Of a stretch of DNA of 26,373 nucleotides, positions 7,086 to 15,111 are shown in pieces. The stretch comes from UBA12545 sp051024685. Its GTDB lineage: Bacteria > Bacillota > DSM-521 > Neomoorellales > Neomoorellaceae. The notes beneath the pieces are model-generated. The model saw only the letters and a program-made list of their open reading frames with translations. It had not been told where the DNA came from and made no database searches. The DNA is taken from the NCBI GenBank assembly GCA_051024685.1, contig JAZHPA010000038.1, positions 1 through 26,373 of the forward strand, given 5' to 3'. Position 1 is the stretch's first letter. Every line of letters begins with the position of its first letter. The translations under genes were made by a program, and so were the position numbers.

Positions 7086-8564
7086 TTAGATGATGATACA
7101 GATCAGCCCGCCTCCACCTTCATTCACAATCCGCTCTACCGTTTCCTGCAGTTTGATCTGGGCATTCTCCGGCATGCGATAAAGCTTGCTCTGAATACCC
7201 TCCCTCACCAGTTCGCTCAAGGATTTACCGAAGATATTGGTCTGCCACAAGCTCTGGGGATTCTCCTCGAATTCTTCCATGATGTACTTTACCAGATCCT
7301 CACACTGCTTTTCGGTGCCTATAAGGGGCGTTACCTCGGTGGTAATGTTGGCCCGTATAAAGTGATAGGAGGGCGCCGTCGCCTTCAACTTGACCCCAAA
7401 ACGTCCCCCTTGCTTGATTAATTCCGGTTCGGCCAGCTCCATTTCATCTTCCGTAGGGGTAACCATGCCGTAGCCGGTGTTGCGAACTTCCTGGAGCCCA
7501 TAAGAAAATTTGTCCCACTCCCGCTTGATGCCTGCCAGCTGCCGCAGCCACTTCAGTAGCTCTTTGTCGTTATTGATATCCAGACCCGTAACCTCCTTGA
7601 CAATCTGGTGGAAGAGACCCTCCTTTACGGACATGTCTATATGGGCCGTACCGGTTCCCAAATCCATGTCGCGCAGGGTTACACGGGAAGCATGGCTGAA
7701 GTTCATGAGCTGCTGTACGGCATCGTCGATATCCCGCAAGCGCTTGACTTTGCCGACGGCGTCACGTACCGCCTCTTCCAACTGCTGCCGCAACCAATGG
7801 TTGCTGTCCAGTTCCTCGATCCAGGGGGGCACATTGACGTTGACTTCGGCCACCGGGAATTCGTAGAGGGCTTCTTCCAAAATATTCAACAAGTCCTCTT
7901 CCTCCAGGTGGAGGCAATCCACCGGCAAGACGGGAACATTGTACTCCGCTTCCAGCCGGCCGGCCAGGCTGATGGTCTCCTCATCTAAAGGACGGGTCGA
8001 ATTGAGCAGGACCACAAAAGGCTTACCCAGCTCTTTAAGCTCCCACACCACCCGTTCTTCTGCATCTACATAATTCTCCCGCGGTATCTCCGTGATGCTG
8101 CCGTCTGTGGTTACCACAATACCCATGGTGGCGTGATCGGCAATAACCTTACGCGTCCCAATTTCGGCCGCTTCCTGAAAGGGTATCTCATGTTCGAACC
8201 AGGGGGTACGTACCATCCGCGGCCCCTGGGCTCCTTCGTATCCCTGGGCTCCTTCCACTGTATAGCCGACGCAATCCACCAGCCGCACCCGCATTTTGAG
8301 CCCTTCACGTACCGTAATTTCTACTGCTTCCTGGGGGATGAATTTGGGTTCGGTGGTCATGATCATGCGGCCGGCACCGCTTTGTGGCAGTTCGTCCTTA
8401 GCCCGATCTCGTTCGTTGGGATTCTTAATGTGGGGCAAAACCATTTTATCCATGAACTTGGTGATAAAAGTAGATTTGCCCGTGCGCACCGGTCCTACGA
8501 CCCCTATATAGATATCTCCACCGGTGCGTTCAGCTATATCGCGGAAGATATCCCTGTTTTCCAC
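7086..8564 (-). CDS. spoIVA: Stage IV sporulation protein A, spore-coat basement ATPase
   Basis: A 492-residue protein, the same length as the Bacillus subtilis protein. SpoIVA is made in the mother cell, binds and hydrolyses ATP, and polymerises around the forespore as the platform for coat assembly; it is also needed for cortex formation. The Walker A loop GPVRTGKST (24-32) sits in the typical N-terminal GTPase-like domain, and the middle and C-terminal domains are complete. The protein ends in the hydrophobic tail GGGGLICIII, the segment that contacts the membrane anchor SpoVM. The start is GTG at 8564 after GGGAGGGAGAAGG. It is followed by a terminator and preceded by a sigma-E-like promoter. 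Confidence 0.97.
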   Translation of the reverse strand: MENRDIFRDIAERTGGDIYIGVVGPVRTGKSTFITKFMDKMVLPHIKNPNERDRAKDELPQSGAGRMIMTTEPKFIPQEAVEITVREGLKMRVRLVDCVGYTVEGAQGYEGAQGPRMVRTPWFEHEIPFQEAAEIGTRKVIADHATMGIVVTTDGSITEIPRENYVDAEERVVWELKELGKPFVVLLNSTRPLDEETISLAGRLEAEYNVPVLPVDCLHLEEEDLLNILEEALYEFPVAEVNVNVPPWIEELDSNHWLRQQLEEAVRDAVGKVKRLRDIDDAVQQLMNFSHASRVTLRDMDLGTGTAHIDMSVKEGLFHQIVKEVTGLDINNDKELLKWLRQLAGIKREWDKFSYGLQEVRNTGYGMVTPTEDEMELAEPELIKQGGRFGVKLKATAPSYHFIRANITTEVTPLIGTEKQCEDLVKYIMEEFEENPQSLWQTNIFGKSLSELVREGIQSKLYRMPENAQIKLQETVERIVNEGGGGLICIII

Positions 8565-8608
8565 CCTTCTCCCTCCCCAAGCCTGGAATTTCTACCGCCC
8601 CGCCTGGC

Positions 8609-8625
8609 ATGTATTAACAATACAT
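8609..8625. promoter_or_regulatory. 7-3-7 palindrome upstream of spoIVA
   Basis: ATGTATT and AATACAT flank a 3-base centre. The element abuts the proposed sigma-E -10 box and covers the expected transcription start, about 45 bases before the GTG. It could be an operator for a sporulation regulator such as SpoIIID, or a small 5' hairpin in the mRNA. Confidence 0.3.
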
Positions 8626-8652
8626 ATATATGCCCAAGCTTGAAGATTATTA
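8625..8652 (-). promoter_or_regulatory. Sigma-E-like promoter of spoIVA
   Basis: On the minus strand, TAATAAT (8646-8652) fits the sigma-E -35 pattern KMATATT at 6 of 7 positions. After 13 bases, CATATATA (8625-8632) fits the -10 pattern CATAYAHT at 7 of 8. spoIVA is known to be under sigma-E in Bacillus. The site lies in the 103-base gap between gpsA and spoIVA, which would let spoIVA be expressed apart from the housekeeping genes upstream. Confidence 0.5.
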
Positions 8653-8662
8653 CCTGAAGGGT

Positions 8663-8676
8663 GGTGATTAATCACC
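8663..8676. repeat. 14-base perfect palindrome over the gpsA stop codon
   Basis: GGTGATTAATCACC is a perfect palindrome containing the TAA stop of gpsA. It is not followed by a T-run and has no loop, so it is not a terminator. It may be a protein-binding site ahead of the spoIVA promoter or chance. Confidence 0.3.
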
Positions 8677-9687
8677 CCAGCTTACCCCCAAAAAGTTGGT
8701 CTCCATAGTGGGCTTCCGTTCCATAAGGGCCGCCACACACTCACGGGCAGGTTTTTGGTTGTAAAGGACCTGGTACACCTCCTCAGTGACGGGCATGGGG
8801 ACTCCCAACTGCTGGGCCAGGCGGCGGGCAGCGGCAGTAGTCAGCACTCCCTCTACCACCATGCCCACTTGAGCCAGGACCTCGTTCAGGGGCAGCCCCC
8901 GGCCCAGACTAATGCCGGCCCGCCGATTCCGGCTGTACATACTGGAACAGGTCACAATAAGGTCGCCCACCCCGGCCAGCCCCGCAAAGGTCAAAGGACT
9001 GGCCCCCATAGCCACCCCCAACCTGGCTATCTCGGCCAGCCCCCGAGTCATGAGGGCTGCCCTGGCATTATCTCCCAGTTCCAAGCCGTCGGACATGCCC
9101 GTGGCCAGGGCGATGATGTTCTTTAAAGCTCCCCCCAGCTCGACTCCCACCAGGTCTGGGTTAGTATAAACGCGAAAGGAAGGACACATGAAAATATCTT
9201 GGACGTATTCCGCGATTCTTCGCCGGCGGGAAGCCACTACTACAGTGGTGGGCAAGCCCCGGCCGACTTCTTCTGCGTGGCTGGGGCCGGAAAGAACGGC
9301 CAGCCTTTCTATGCCTTCTTCCGTCAGAACCTGGGAAAGCCTGAGCCCACTATCCAGTTCCAGCCCCTTAGCGGTATTCACCACCACGGCCTCCGGTTTT
9401 AAATAGGGTTTCACCCGGCGAGCCGTCTCCCGTACGGCCTGGGAGGGTACGCTGAAAACAACCACATCTGCCTCACATAGGGCCCGGGCCACGTCAGTTT
9501 CTACGGTCAAAGAGTCAGGCAGGACAACGCCCGGCAGGTAATCAGTATTTTCTTTATTCTCTTTGAGACGATGGGCCAGCTCGGCCCTGCGGGCCCAAAG
9601 TATAACCTGGAATCCCTTCCTGGCCAGCAGCACCGCCAGAGCAGTTCCCCAGCTCCCGGCTCCCAATACCGTTATCTTGAGGGCCAC
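8668..9687 (-). CDS. gpsA: NAD(P)H-dependent glycerol-3-phosphate dehydrogenase
   Basis: This 339-residue cytoplasmic enzyme reduces dihydroxyacetone phosphate to sn-glycerol 3-phosphate for phospholipid synthesis. The N-terminal dinucleotide loop GAGSWGTALA (residues 9-18) and the conserved LAGVGDLIVTC segment with the RNRRAG patch mark the family. Length is normal. The start is GTG at 9687, one base after the plsY stop, so translation is probably coupled. Its product feeds PlsY encoded next door, and PlsC in the right block takes the following step. Confidence 0.96.
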   Translation of the reverse strand: MALKITVLGAGSWGTALAVLLARKGFQVILWARRAELAHRLKENKENTDYLPGVVLPDSLTVETDVARALCEADVVVFSVPSQAVRETARRVKPYLKPEAVVVNTAKGLELDSGLRLSQVLTEEGIERLAVLSGPSHAEEVGRGLPTTVVVASRRRRIAEYVQDIFMCPSFRVYTNPDLVGVELGGALKNIIALATGMSDGLELGDNARAALMTRGLAEIARLGVAMGASPLTFAGLAGVGDLIVTCSSMYSRNRRAGISLGRGLPLNEVLAQVGMVVEGVLTTAAARRLAQQLGVPMPVTEEVYQVLYNQKPARECVAALMERKPTMETNFLGVSWGD

Positions 9688-9688
9688 T

Positions 9689-10276
9689 CTAACTCCGCTC
9701 CCCTAATTTAGGTTCCCTGCCTGCCAGCAAACGCTTAATATTGGGCCTATGCCGGTAAATAATAATGCCCGCTGCCACGAGGGTGAACAGAAAATAGGGC
9801 AGGGGCCCGTGCAAGATCAACAGGAGTACCGGCGCTGAGGCTGCGGCCACCACGGAACTCAAAGACACATAACGGGTGCTGAGGAGCACGAACAACCAAA
9901 CAATGAAAGCCCAAAAAAGGGCGATAGGAGTCAGGGCCAGAAATACCCCGGCGGCAGTGGCGACACCGCGACCACCATGGAAGGACAAAAAAATGGACCA
10001 GTTGTGGCCGGCCATGGCCGCCAGCCCGGCCAGCACAGCCAGCCAGTCTCCGCCGACCGCCCGGCCTAACAGAACCGGAATAGTACCCTTTAACACGTCT
10101 ACGGCCAACACCGCCAGGCCCGGTCCGGTACCCATGGTCCTGAAGGCATTGGTCGCACCTATATTGCCGCTCCCCCGGCGGCGGATGTCAAAGCCTTTAA
10201 AATACCTGGCCACTACATAAGCCGTGGGTACGGAACCCAGCAAGTAAGCCATCAGCAGAACAAGTAACCACTTCAT
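9689..10276 (-). CDS. plsY: Acyl-phosphate:glycerol-3-phosphate acyltransferase
   Basis: This 195-residue inner-membrane enzyme acylates glycerol 3-phosphate with acyl-phosphate to give lysophosphatidic acid. It has the family's short, highly hydrophobic multi-pass layout. The conserved loops GSGNIGATNAFR (about 36-47) and HGGRGVATAAG (about 104-114) bind phosphate and substrate. The ATG overlaps the der stop by 4 bases. With gpsA one base downstream it forms a compact lipid pair. Confidence 0.96.
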   Translation of the reverse strand: MKWLLVLLMAYLLGSVPTAYVVARYFKGFDIRRRGSGNIGATNAFRTMGTGPGLAVLAVDVLKGTIPVLLGRAVGGDWLAVLAGLAAMAGHNWSIFLSFHGGRGVATAAGVFLALTPIALFWAFIVWLFVLLSTRYVSLSSVVAAASAPVLLLILHGPLPYFLFTLVAAGIIIYRHRPNIKRLLAGREPKLGERS

Positions 10277-11595
10277 GCCTCCCTTCCTCCTTTACTGGCG
10301 CGGAAAATTAATTTAAGGGGGGTTCCCTGAAAGCCGAATGCCTGGCGCAGTTGATTTTCCAGATAGCGGCGGTAAGAAAAATGGATGGCCTCCGGATCGC
10401 TAGCAAAAAAGACGAAAGCAGGCGGCTGGATGTCTACCTGCGTGGCATAATAGATTTTGACTGGATGACCCTTGATGGTGGGCGGGGGCGTAAGCAAGAC
10501 GCTTTCCCTGACGACCGAATTGAGAAGCCCGGTGCTTATCCGGCGTCTGGCCTGATCGGCCGCCTCATCCACGGCAGGCAAGAGCTGCCGGACCCGCTGG
10601 CCGGTCAGAGCGGAGACAAACAGTACCGGCGCATAATCCATAAAGGATAGTTCTTGCCGCACAGCCCGGCGGTAAGCTTCGAAGGTCATGCTATCTTTGG
10701 CTACCAGATCCCACTTGTTTACTACTATTATAGCCGCTTTGCCCCTCTCATGACCGTAGCCGCCGATTTTTTTATCCTGGGCTGTTACCCCCTCCGTAGC
10801 ATCCAGCACCAGCAAAACTACGTCCGCCCTGTCGATGGCCCGGAAGGCCCGTTGCACACTGTAAAGTTCAGTGGACTCTACTATCCGGCTGCGCCGGCGT
10901 ATACCTGCCGTATCAATCAAGATATATTCTCTTCCCGCCAACTCAAAATAAGTATCGACAGCGTCCCGCGTAGTACCGGGCGTATCGCTGACAATAACCC
11001 GTTCCTGCCCCAGCAGCCGGTTCACCAGGGAAGACTTCCCTACATTAGGCCGCCCTACTATGGCCACCCGGGTACCTTGTTTCTTTTCCTCTCCGGCCCT
11101 GAAGGGCAATAGCTCCACCACTTTGTCCAGGAGGTCTCCCACATTAAAACCGTGAGCAGCCGAAATGGGAAAGGGATCGCCTAGGCCCAGCCGGTAAAAT
11201 TCCTGCAGGGGCGAAGGGTCCCGGAAATCTTCTACTTTATTGGCCACCAAAATGACCGGGCGTTCTGCGCGGCGCAGGATGTCCGCGATAATGAAATCGT
11301 CAGACGTTAGTCCCTGCCGGGCATCTACCAGAAACAAGATCACCGCCGCCTCCGCCAAGGCCTGCTCCGCCTGCCTCCTCACCTCGCTTTCCAGGCCTTC
11401 AGGATTATCCGTGATACCCCCGGTGTCCACCAAGGTGAACTCGTACCCCCGCCAATCCGTGTCCCGGTATAAGCGGTCCCGGGTCACGCCGGGCACATTT
11501 TCCACAATGGCCACCCGCCCGCCCACCAAGCGATTAAACAACGTGGACTTCCCCACATTGGGCCTACCTACAATGGCCACTACCGGCTTTCTCAC
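10273..11595 (-). CDS. der: Ribosome-assembly GTPase Der (EngA)
   Basis: This 440-residue protein has two tandem GTPase domains and a C-terminal KH-like domain; it acts in assembly of the 50S ribosomal subunit. P-loops are GRPNVGKST (10-18) and GRPNVGKSS (181-189), with switch motifs DTGG (57-60) and DTAG (228-231). The base-recognition motif is NKVE (119-122) in the first domain and NKWD (293-296) in the second. I place the start at GTG 11595, after GGGAGGT, which gives the usual family length. A longer frame back to 11694 lacks family similarity and would run into the DUF512 gene. Confidence 0.96.
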   Translation of the reverse strand: MRKPVVAIVGRPNVGKSTLFNRLVGGRVAIVENVPGVTRDRLYRDTDWRGYEFTLVDTGGITDNPEGLESEVRRQAEQALAEAAVILFLVDARQGLTSDDFIIADILRRAERPVILVANKVEDFRDPSPLQEFYRLGLGDPFPISAAHGFNVGDLLDKVVELLPFRAGEEKKQGTRVAIVGRPNVGKSSLVNRLLGQERVIVSDTPGTTRDAVDTYFELAGREYILIDTAGIRRRSRIVESTELYSVQRAFRAIDRADVVLLVLDATEGVTAQDKKIGGYGHERGKAAIIVVNKWDLVAKDSMTFEAYRRAVRQELSFMDYAPVLFVSALTGQRVRQLLPAVDEAADQARRRISTGLLNSVVRESVLLTPPPTIKGHPVKIYYATQVDIQPPAFVFFASDPEAIHFSYRRYLENQLRQAFGFQGTPLKLIFRASKGGREA

Positions 11596-11659
11596 CGCTG
11601 TACCTCCCAAAAGGTGATCTGCCCTCCAGGCAGGCTTTACCACCAGAACGGCGGATATC

Positions 11660-12994
11660 TTAACCCAGAAGGGCCTGGGCCAGAGCCTTTCCACTGGTAG
11701 GAACTACTTGAATCTGACGGCCCAACCTGGACTGGAGATCTTCCACCGTCCAGTCGTCTAAAAAAACCGGGTGCTCCTTTTTTAGCATGACGTCCGGAAG
11801 GAGAATGATTTCCGCCGGGTCCACGGTCGCTGCCCCTAAACCCTTCAGCAAGTCTTGCCCTGTCAGGAGCCCGGCCACCGTGACCTGGGGCCCGAAAAAG
11901 GAATTGGCTATGGCCACTACCCTGACTTCCAAACCTTCGACTCTGGCCTTAGCAGCAGTTATCAGTTCCTCCAAGACCGGAACCGCAAGCTCTCCTGTAG
12001 CCACTACCACACGCCGCCCTGGCCACCGCCTTCCGGGTAAGTTTTGGGCTTCGCTTTTCAACTCCCGGTAGAATTCATCCATAAAGATACGGGTTAGACC
12101 TACACCGTTCTCCTCCTGGGGAAAACCATCGTAAGCCGAGGCCTGGGGCAAGGGCAACCCGCTCAAAAGATAGAATTCATCGGCAGCATAGACCAGCCCT
12201 TTGCCAAAGCGGGTGCGAAATTCCTTTTGCCATTTTTCTACCTGCCTGACTACCCCTTTCGCTTCCTCCGAAGTATAACGCCGCAGCGGAAATAACTTTG
12301 CCCGGTAGGCAGTCAAGCCCACCGGCACCACGGCTATGGAGCCCAGAGCAGGAAAAAAACAGGCCAGATCGGCTAGAGTCCTGTCCAGCTCCCCTCCATC
12401 GTTGAGACCGGGGCAAAGGACGATCTGGGCATGAAACTCTATGCCCTCTTTCTGCAGACGCCCCAGTTGTTCTAGAATGGACCCGGCCTTCCGATTGCCG
12501 AGCAAGCCGGCCCGCAGGGCCGGGTTGGTAGTATGCACTGATATATAAAGGGGGCTCAGGCGCTGGCGGATGATGCGCTCCCAATCTTCCTCACGCAGAT
12601 TAGTCAAAGTGATGAAGTTGCCGTGCAAAAAGGAGAACCGGTAGTCGTCATCCTTGAGGTAAAGGCTGGAGCGCAAACCCGGAGGCATTTGGTCCACAAA
12701 GCAAAAGATGCATTTATTATTACACCGCCGCAATCCATCAAAGGTGGCTTCAGCAAATTCCAACCCCAGGTCCTCACCATAGTCCTTTTCGATCTCCAAG
12801 ACCCAACGTTCGCCGTGGAACTTGATAATCTCCACGACCAGGGTTTCATCGGCCGTCAAATAGCGGTAGGCGATAATATCCTGCACTTCCTCACCGTTAA
12901 CCGAGACCAGGAGGTCACCAGGCTCCACCCCTATTTGAGCAGCTATGCTACCCGGGCGCACCGCCACGATTTTGGCTCCATGTGTCTTCGGCAA
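11660..12994 (-). CDS. DUF512 family radical-SAM-like protein with N-terminal PDZ domain
   Basis: A 444-residue protein of unknown function, widespread in Clostridia and usually found beside der. Residues 5-60 form a PDZ-like domain (PGSIAAQIGVEPGDLL). Next comes CNNKCIFC with Cys91, Cys95 and Cys98, the CxxxCxxC pattern of radical-SAM 4Fe-4S sites, and the strongly conserved YRFSFLHGNFITLTNL. The C-terminal half is the DUF512 domain. I prefer TTG at 12994, which follows AGGAG, over ATG at 13027 or the farther start at 13054, neither of which has a ribosome site. The biological reaction is not known. Confidence 0.88.
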   Translation of the reverse strand: MPKTHGAKIVAVRPGSIAAQIGVEPGDLLVSVNGEEVQDIIAYRYLTADETLVVEIIKFHGERWVLEIEKDYGEDLGLEFAEATFDGLRRCNNKCIFCFVDQMPPGLRSSLYLKDDDYRFSFLHGNFITLTNLREEDWERIIRQRLSPLYISVHTTNPALRAGLLGNRKAGSILEQLGRLQKEGIEFHAQIVLCPGLNDGGELDRTLADLACFFPALGSIAVVPVGLTAYRAKLFPLRRYTSEEAKGVVRQVEKWQKEFRTRFGKGLVYAADEFYLLSGLPLPQASAYDGFPQEENGVGLTRIFMDEFYRELKSEAQNLPGRRWPGRRVVVATGELAVPVLEELITAAKARVEGLEVRVVAIANSFFGPQVTVAGLLTGQDLLKGLGAATVDPAEIILLPDVMLKKEHPVFLDDWTVEDLQSRLGRQIQVVPTSGKALAQALLG

Positions 12995-13102
12995 AATTCC
13001 TTCGCTCCTTCGGTTTTTCGCCCCCATTATCCAATATTTTACCGGCAGCGTCAAGTTTTAAAAAGCTCCGGCCCCCCTTCGAGTTCTTGGCGGCACGCCG
13101 TC

Positions 13103-13537
13103 CTAACGATCGTCCCTCACCTGACGCACCCTTTGGGAGAGCTGCCGGTAGCTTTTTCTCAGGCCCCAGTAGATCAGTTTGGGAGCCTTCAACCAGCAGC
13201 CTAAGAGGACAAGAGAAGAAACTTTTTCCCCTGCGTCTACGACCACGACGGCTTCCCCGGGCAAACCCCACATGGGGAGGAAGCTGGTTATGATTTGGCG
13301 TGCCAGTCTACCGTAAGGCCCCACAGCCGCAATATAGACGCGGCGGCCCCAAGGGTCTTGCCCCCTTAAAAAAAGTTTGCCCCTCTTTATTTTGCGGTTA
13401 AAGTAGGGCAAGGTCAGTAATTCCTCCCACGGAGGGCACTTGTCCGGAGGTAATTGTCCCAGGTGCAACGCCGCCGCCAGGGCAGCCACGGTCCCGCTAA
13501 AGCAAGTATAGATAAAAATCACCGATTTTTCTCCCAT
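13103..13537 (-). CDS. DUF3189 family protein, divergent second copy
   Basis: A 144-residue cytoplasmic protein of unknown function. It is homologous along its length to the gene just upstream (13519-13983): shared features are AAALHLG, a PYF.R motif near residue 45-50, a GRRVY-type strand and a LGCWL-type helix near the C-terminus. The N-terminal motif that reads YHCFGGTHSS in the other copy reads YTCFSGTVAA here, so the paired His residues are lost. It overlaps the upstream copy by 19 bases and shares its operon. Probably a tandem duplicate that has drifted to a different or accessory role. Confidence 0.75.
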   Translation of the reverse strand: MGEKSVIFIYTCFSGTVAALAAALHLGQLPPDKCPPWEELLTLPYFNRKIKRGKLFLRGQDPWGRRVYIAAVGPYGRLARQIITSFLPMWGLPGEAVVVVDAGEKVSSLVLLGCWLKAPKLIYWGLRKSYRQLSQRVRQVRDDR

Positions 13538-13983
13538 AACGGGCGATTTTCTTGTACAAAGGTCGCCAACCGTCCAAAGGTACGCCTCACTCCCCAGATT
13601 ACCAGAGGACGCCCGAGAAGGCTGAGCCCCAGTCTTCGGGAGAGAAAGCCGCCCACGGCCATGGGCCAGTTGACCAGGGGAGAAGTGTTGAGCAGGAGGA
13701 GTTCTTCCCTGGGCAGGTCCAACTCTTGCATCAAGTCGCAGAGAAGGTTCTCAAAGGTTTCCCCCATTCCCCGCTTCCCTACCACATAAACTTCATTGTT
13801 GTGCTGGTCCCTCCCCAGGAAAAGAATCTGGCCCTCCCTCCCCTCAGGGCGGCGGTCAAAATAAGGCAAGGACTGTAGTTCCTCCGGGGCGGGTAACCGG
13901 TCAGGGCGCATCCATCCGAGGTGAAGGGCAGCCGCTACAATGGAAGAATGGGTTCCCCCAAAGCAGTGATAAATTATCTTCAT
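13519..13983 (-). CDS. DUF3189 family protein
   Basis: A 154-residue protein matching DUF3189, a family found mainly in spore-forming Firmicutes and without assigned function. The N-terminus carries the typical IIYHCFGGTHSS (3-14) followed by AAALHLG, which resembles a metal- or phosphate-binding loop with paired His and a Cys. It is the first of two tandem copies and lies 18 bases after the small YIEGIA-partner gene. The setting among spoIIP, YIEGIA and spoIVA suggests a sporulation-linked function, but the sequence alone does not show one. Confidence 0.8.
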   Translation of the reverse strand: MKIIYHCFGGTHSSIVAAALHLGWMRPDRLPAPEELQSLPYFDRRPEGREGQILFLGRDQHNNEVYVVGKRGMGETFENLLCDLMQELDLPREELLLLNTSPLVNWPMAVGGFLSRRLGLSLLGRPLVIWGVRRTFGRLATFVQENRPLWEKNR

Positions 13984-14001
13984 ACCCGATACCCGGCGGT
14001 T

Positions 14002-14202
14002 CTAGTGCCTCACAATTACCAGGACGCCATTTTCTAAGTCGTGGGCCATAGCATCCAGCATCCGGCTGAGAGTTAGCCCCAATTTTTGCTGCTCGGCTTC
14101 GTCTTCGGCGAAAAATATAGGGGCTCCCCCACCGGCCACCTTTTCTCTGGCGTCACGCGTGGCGACTACGGCTAAGATGTTGCCCCGCCATTCCCCGAAC
14201 AC
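14002..14202 (-). CDS. Small capping-complex subunit for YIEGIA
   Basis: A 66-residue protein resembling those named capping complex subunit for YIEGIA. Recognisable pieces are ILAVVATRDAREKVAGGGAP, FFAEDEAEQQ and a C-terminal HDLENGVLVIVRH. No signal peptide or membrane segment is present. The start is GTG at 14202, preceded by AAAGGGGG. It begins 15 bases after the YIEGIA stop, as expected for partners made together. Molecular role is not established; the name comes from the association with the membrane protein. Confidence 0.75.
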   Translation of the reverse strand: MFGEWRGNILAVVATRDAREKVAGGGAPIFFAEDEAEQQKLGLTLSRMLDAMAHDLENGVLVIVRH

Positions 14203-14217
14203 GAGCTTTTTCCCCCT

Positions 14218-15108
14218 TTAATCAGCAGCCGCCCGCCCCACCCGGCTCTTTAAGGGCCGGGTAACGGCGCTTTCCAGGACCGGCGTCATGCGCACCGCCT
14301 GCAGGAGGCATTCTACATCGGGTTCGTTGGGCAGGATATAAAGAACGAGCTCTCCGGTATCGATGTTCTTGCGAATAAGAGGGGTCCATTCTTGTTCTCC
14401 GATATCCAGCTTGGTGCCCAAGAGAGTAGCCACCGTGTGTAGTATAGCCTGTCGCTGTCCGGCATCATGCAGGACGGCCCGCGCATCGTCGTTTTTAGGT
14501 TTGATTACCGCGGCCAGACCCTCACGCAAAATTTTTTCCCTGGATTTTTTTAACCCTACGTTCATCACTACTACCCCGTTAATAGTCAGGAAGGGTCCAC
14601 GGAAAGTTATCGCGGCCGGTTCTACTATAGCAATTTCTCCCAAGTATTGACCCCTTTTAAAACGGCCGCTTATATAAGTAAGGAGAGCCGCCAGGACTAT
14701 TCCTGCCAACCAATGGAGATAAAAAGCCGCCACACTGGACCCCAGGGAGGTGAACATAACCAGGTAGTTCCGCGATTCAAACACCCGGGCGATACCCTCG
14801 ATGTAATCGCGGCCGCGGGGTACCAGTTCCCTCTCTTCCAGTTCCGCCAGGGACTGGCGTTCTAGGTTGCGTATTTCCCGGAATTGCTGAGCCACCAGGG
14901 CTAAAAAGGTGACGGCCGTATATTCCCGCGCCGCCAGAGCCGGAACAGCCACAGCCCCGATTAAGGAAGCTATGGCTGCCAGCGAAAGGTGCGTTACTAC
15001 GCTATGGGGATAGCCAGGATAACGCCGGTAGTCGCTCCGCAGGAGATACACCCGGCAGAACAAGCCTGCGAAAAGGCCGATAAGTAAGGTCCGAGTCAGG
15101 ACATCCAT
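14218..15108 (-). CDS. YIEGIA family membrane protein
   Basis: A 296-residue protein containing the family signature YIEGIA (102-107). Residues 5-24, 40-60, 62-75 and 118-146 look like membrane segments, and the C-terminal half (from about 160) is soluble. The family is found largely in spore-forming Firmicutes and its function is unknown. The start ATG is preceded by AAGGA and lies 3 bases after the spoIIP stop, so the two are tightly coupled. With the small partner gene downstream and spoIIP upstream, a sporulation-envelope role is likely but inferred. Confidence 0.85.
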   Translation of the reverse strand: MDVLTRTLLIGLFAGLFCRVYLLRSDYRRYPGYPHSVVTHLSLAAIASLIGAVAVPALAAREYTAVTFLALVAQQFREIRNLERQSLAELEERELVPRGRDYIEGIARVFESRNYLVMFTSLGSSVAAFYLHWLAGIVLAALLTYISGRFKRGQYLGEIAIVEPAAITFRGPFLTINGVVVMNVGLKKSREKILREGLAAVIKPKNDDARAVLHDAGQRQAILHTVATLLGTKLDIGEQEWTPLIRKNIDTGELVLYILPNEPDVECLLQAVRMTPVLESAVTRPLKSRVGRAAAD

Positions 15109-15111
15109 AAA

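Noticed and set aside
11596..11694. Longer N-terminus for Der
   Set aside because: The extra 33 residues are unlike the family and overlap the DUF512 gene; GTG at 11595 has a strong ribosome site.
12623..13204. 193-residue + strand frame spanning the DUF512 start region
   Set aside because: It lies antisense to the conserved DUF512 and DUF3189 genes and has no recognisable domain.
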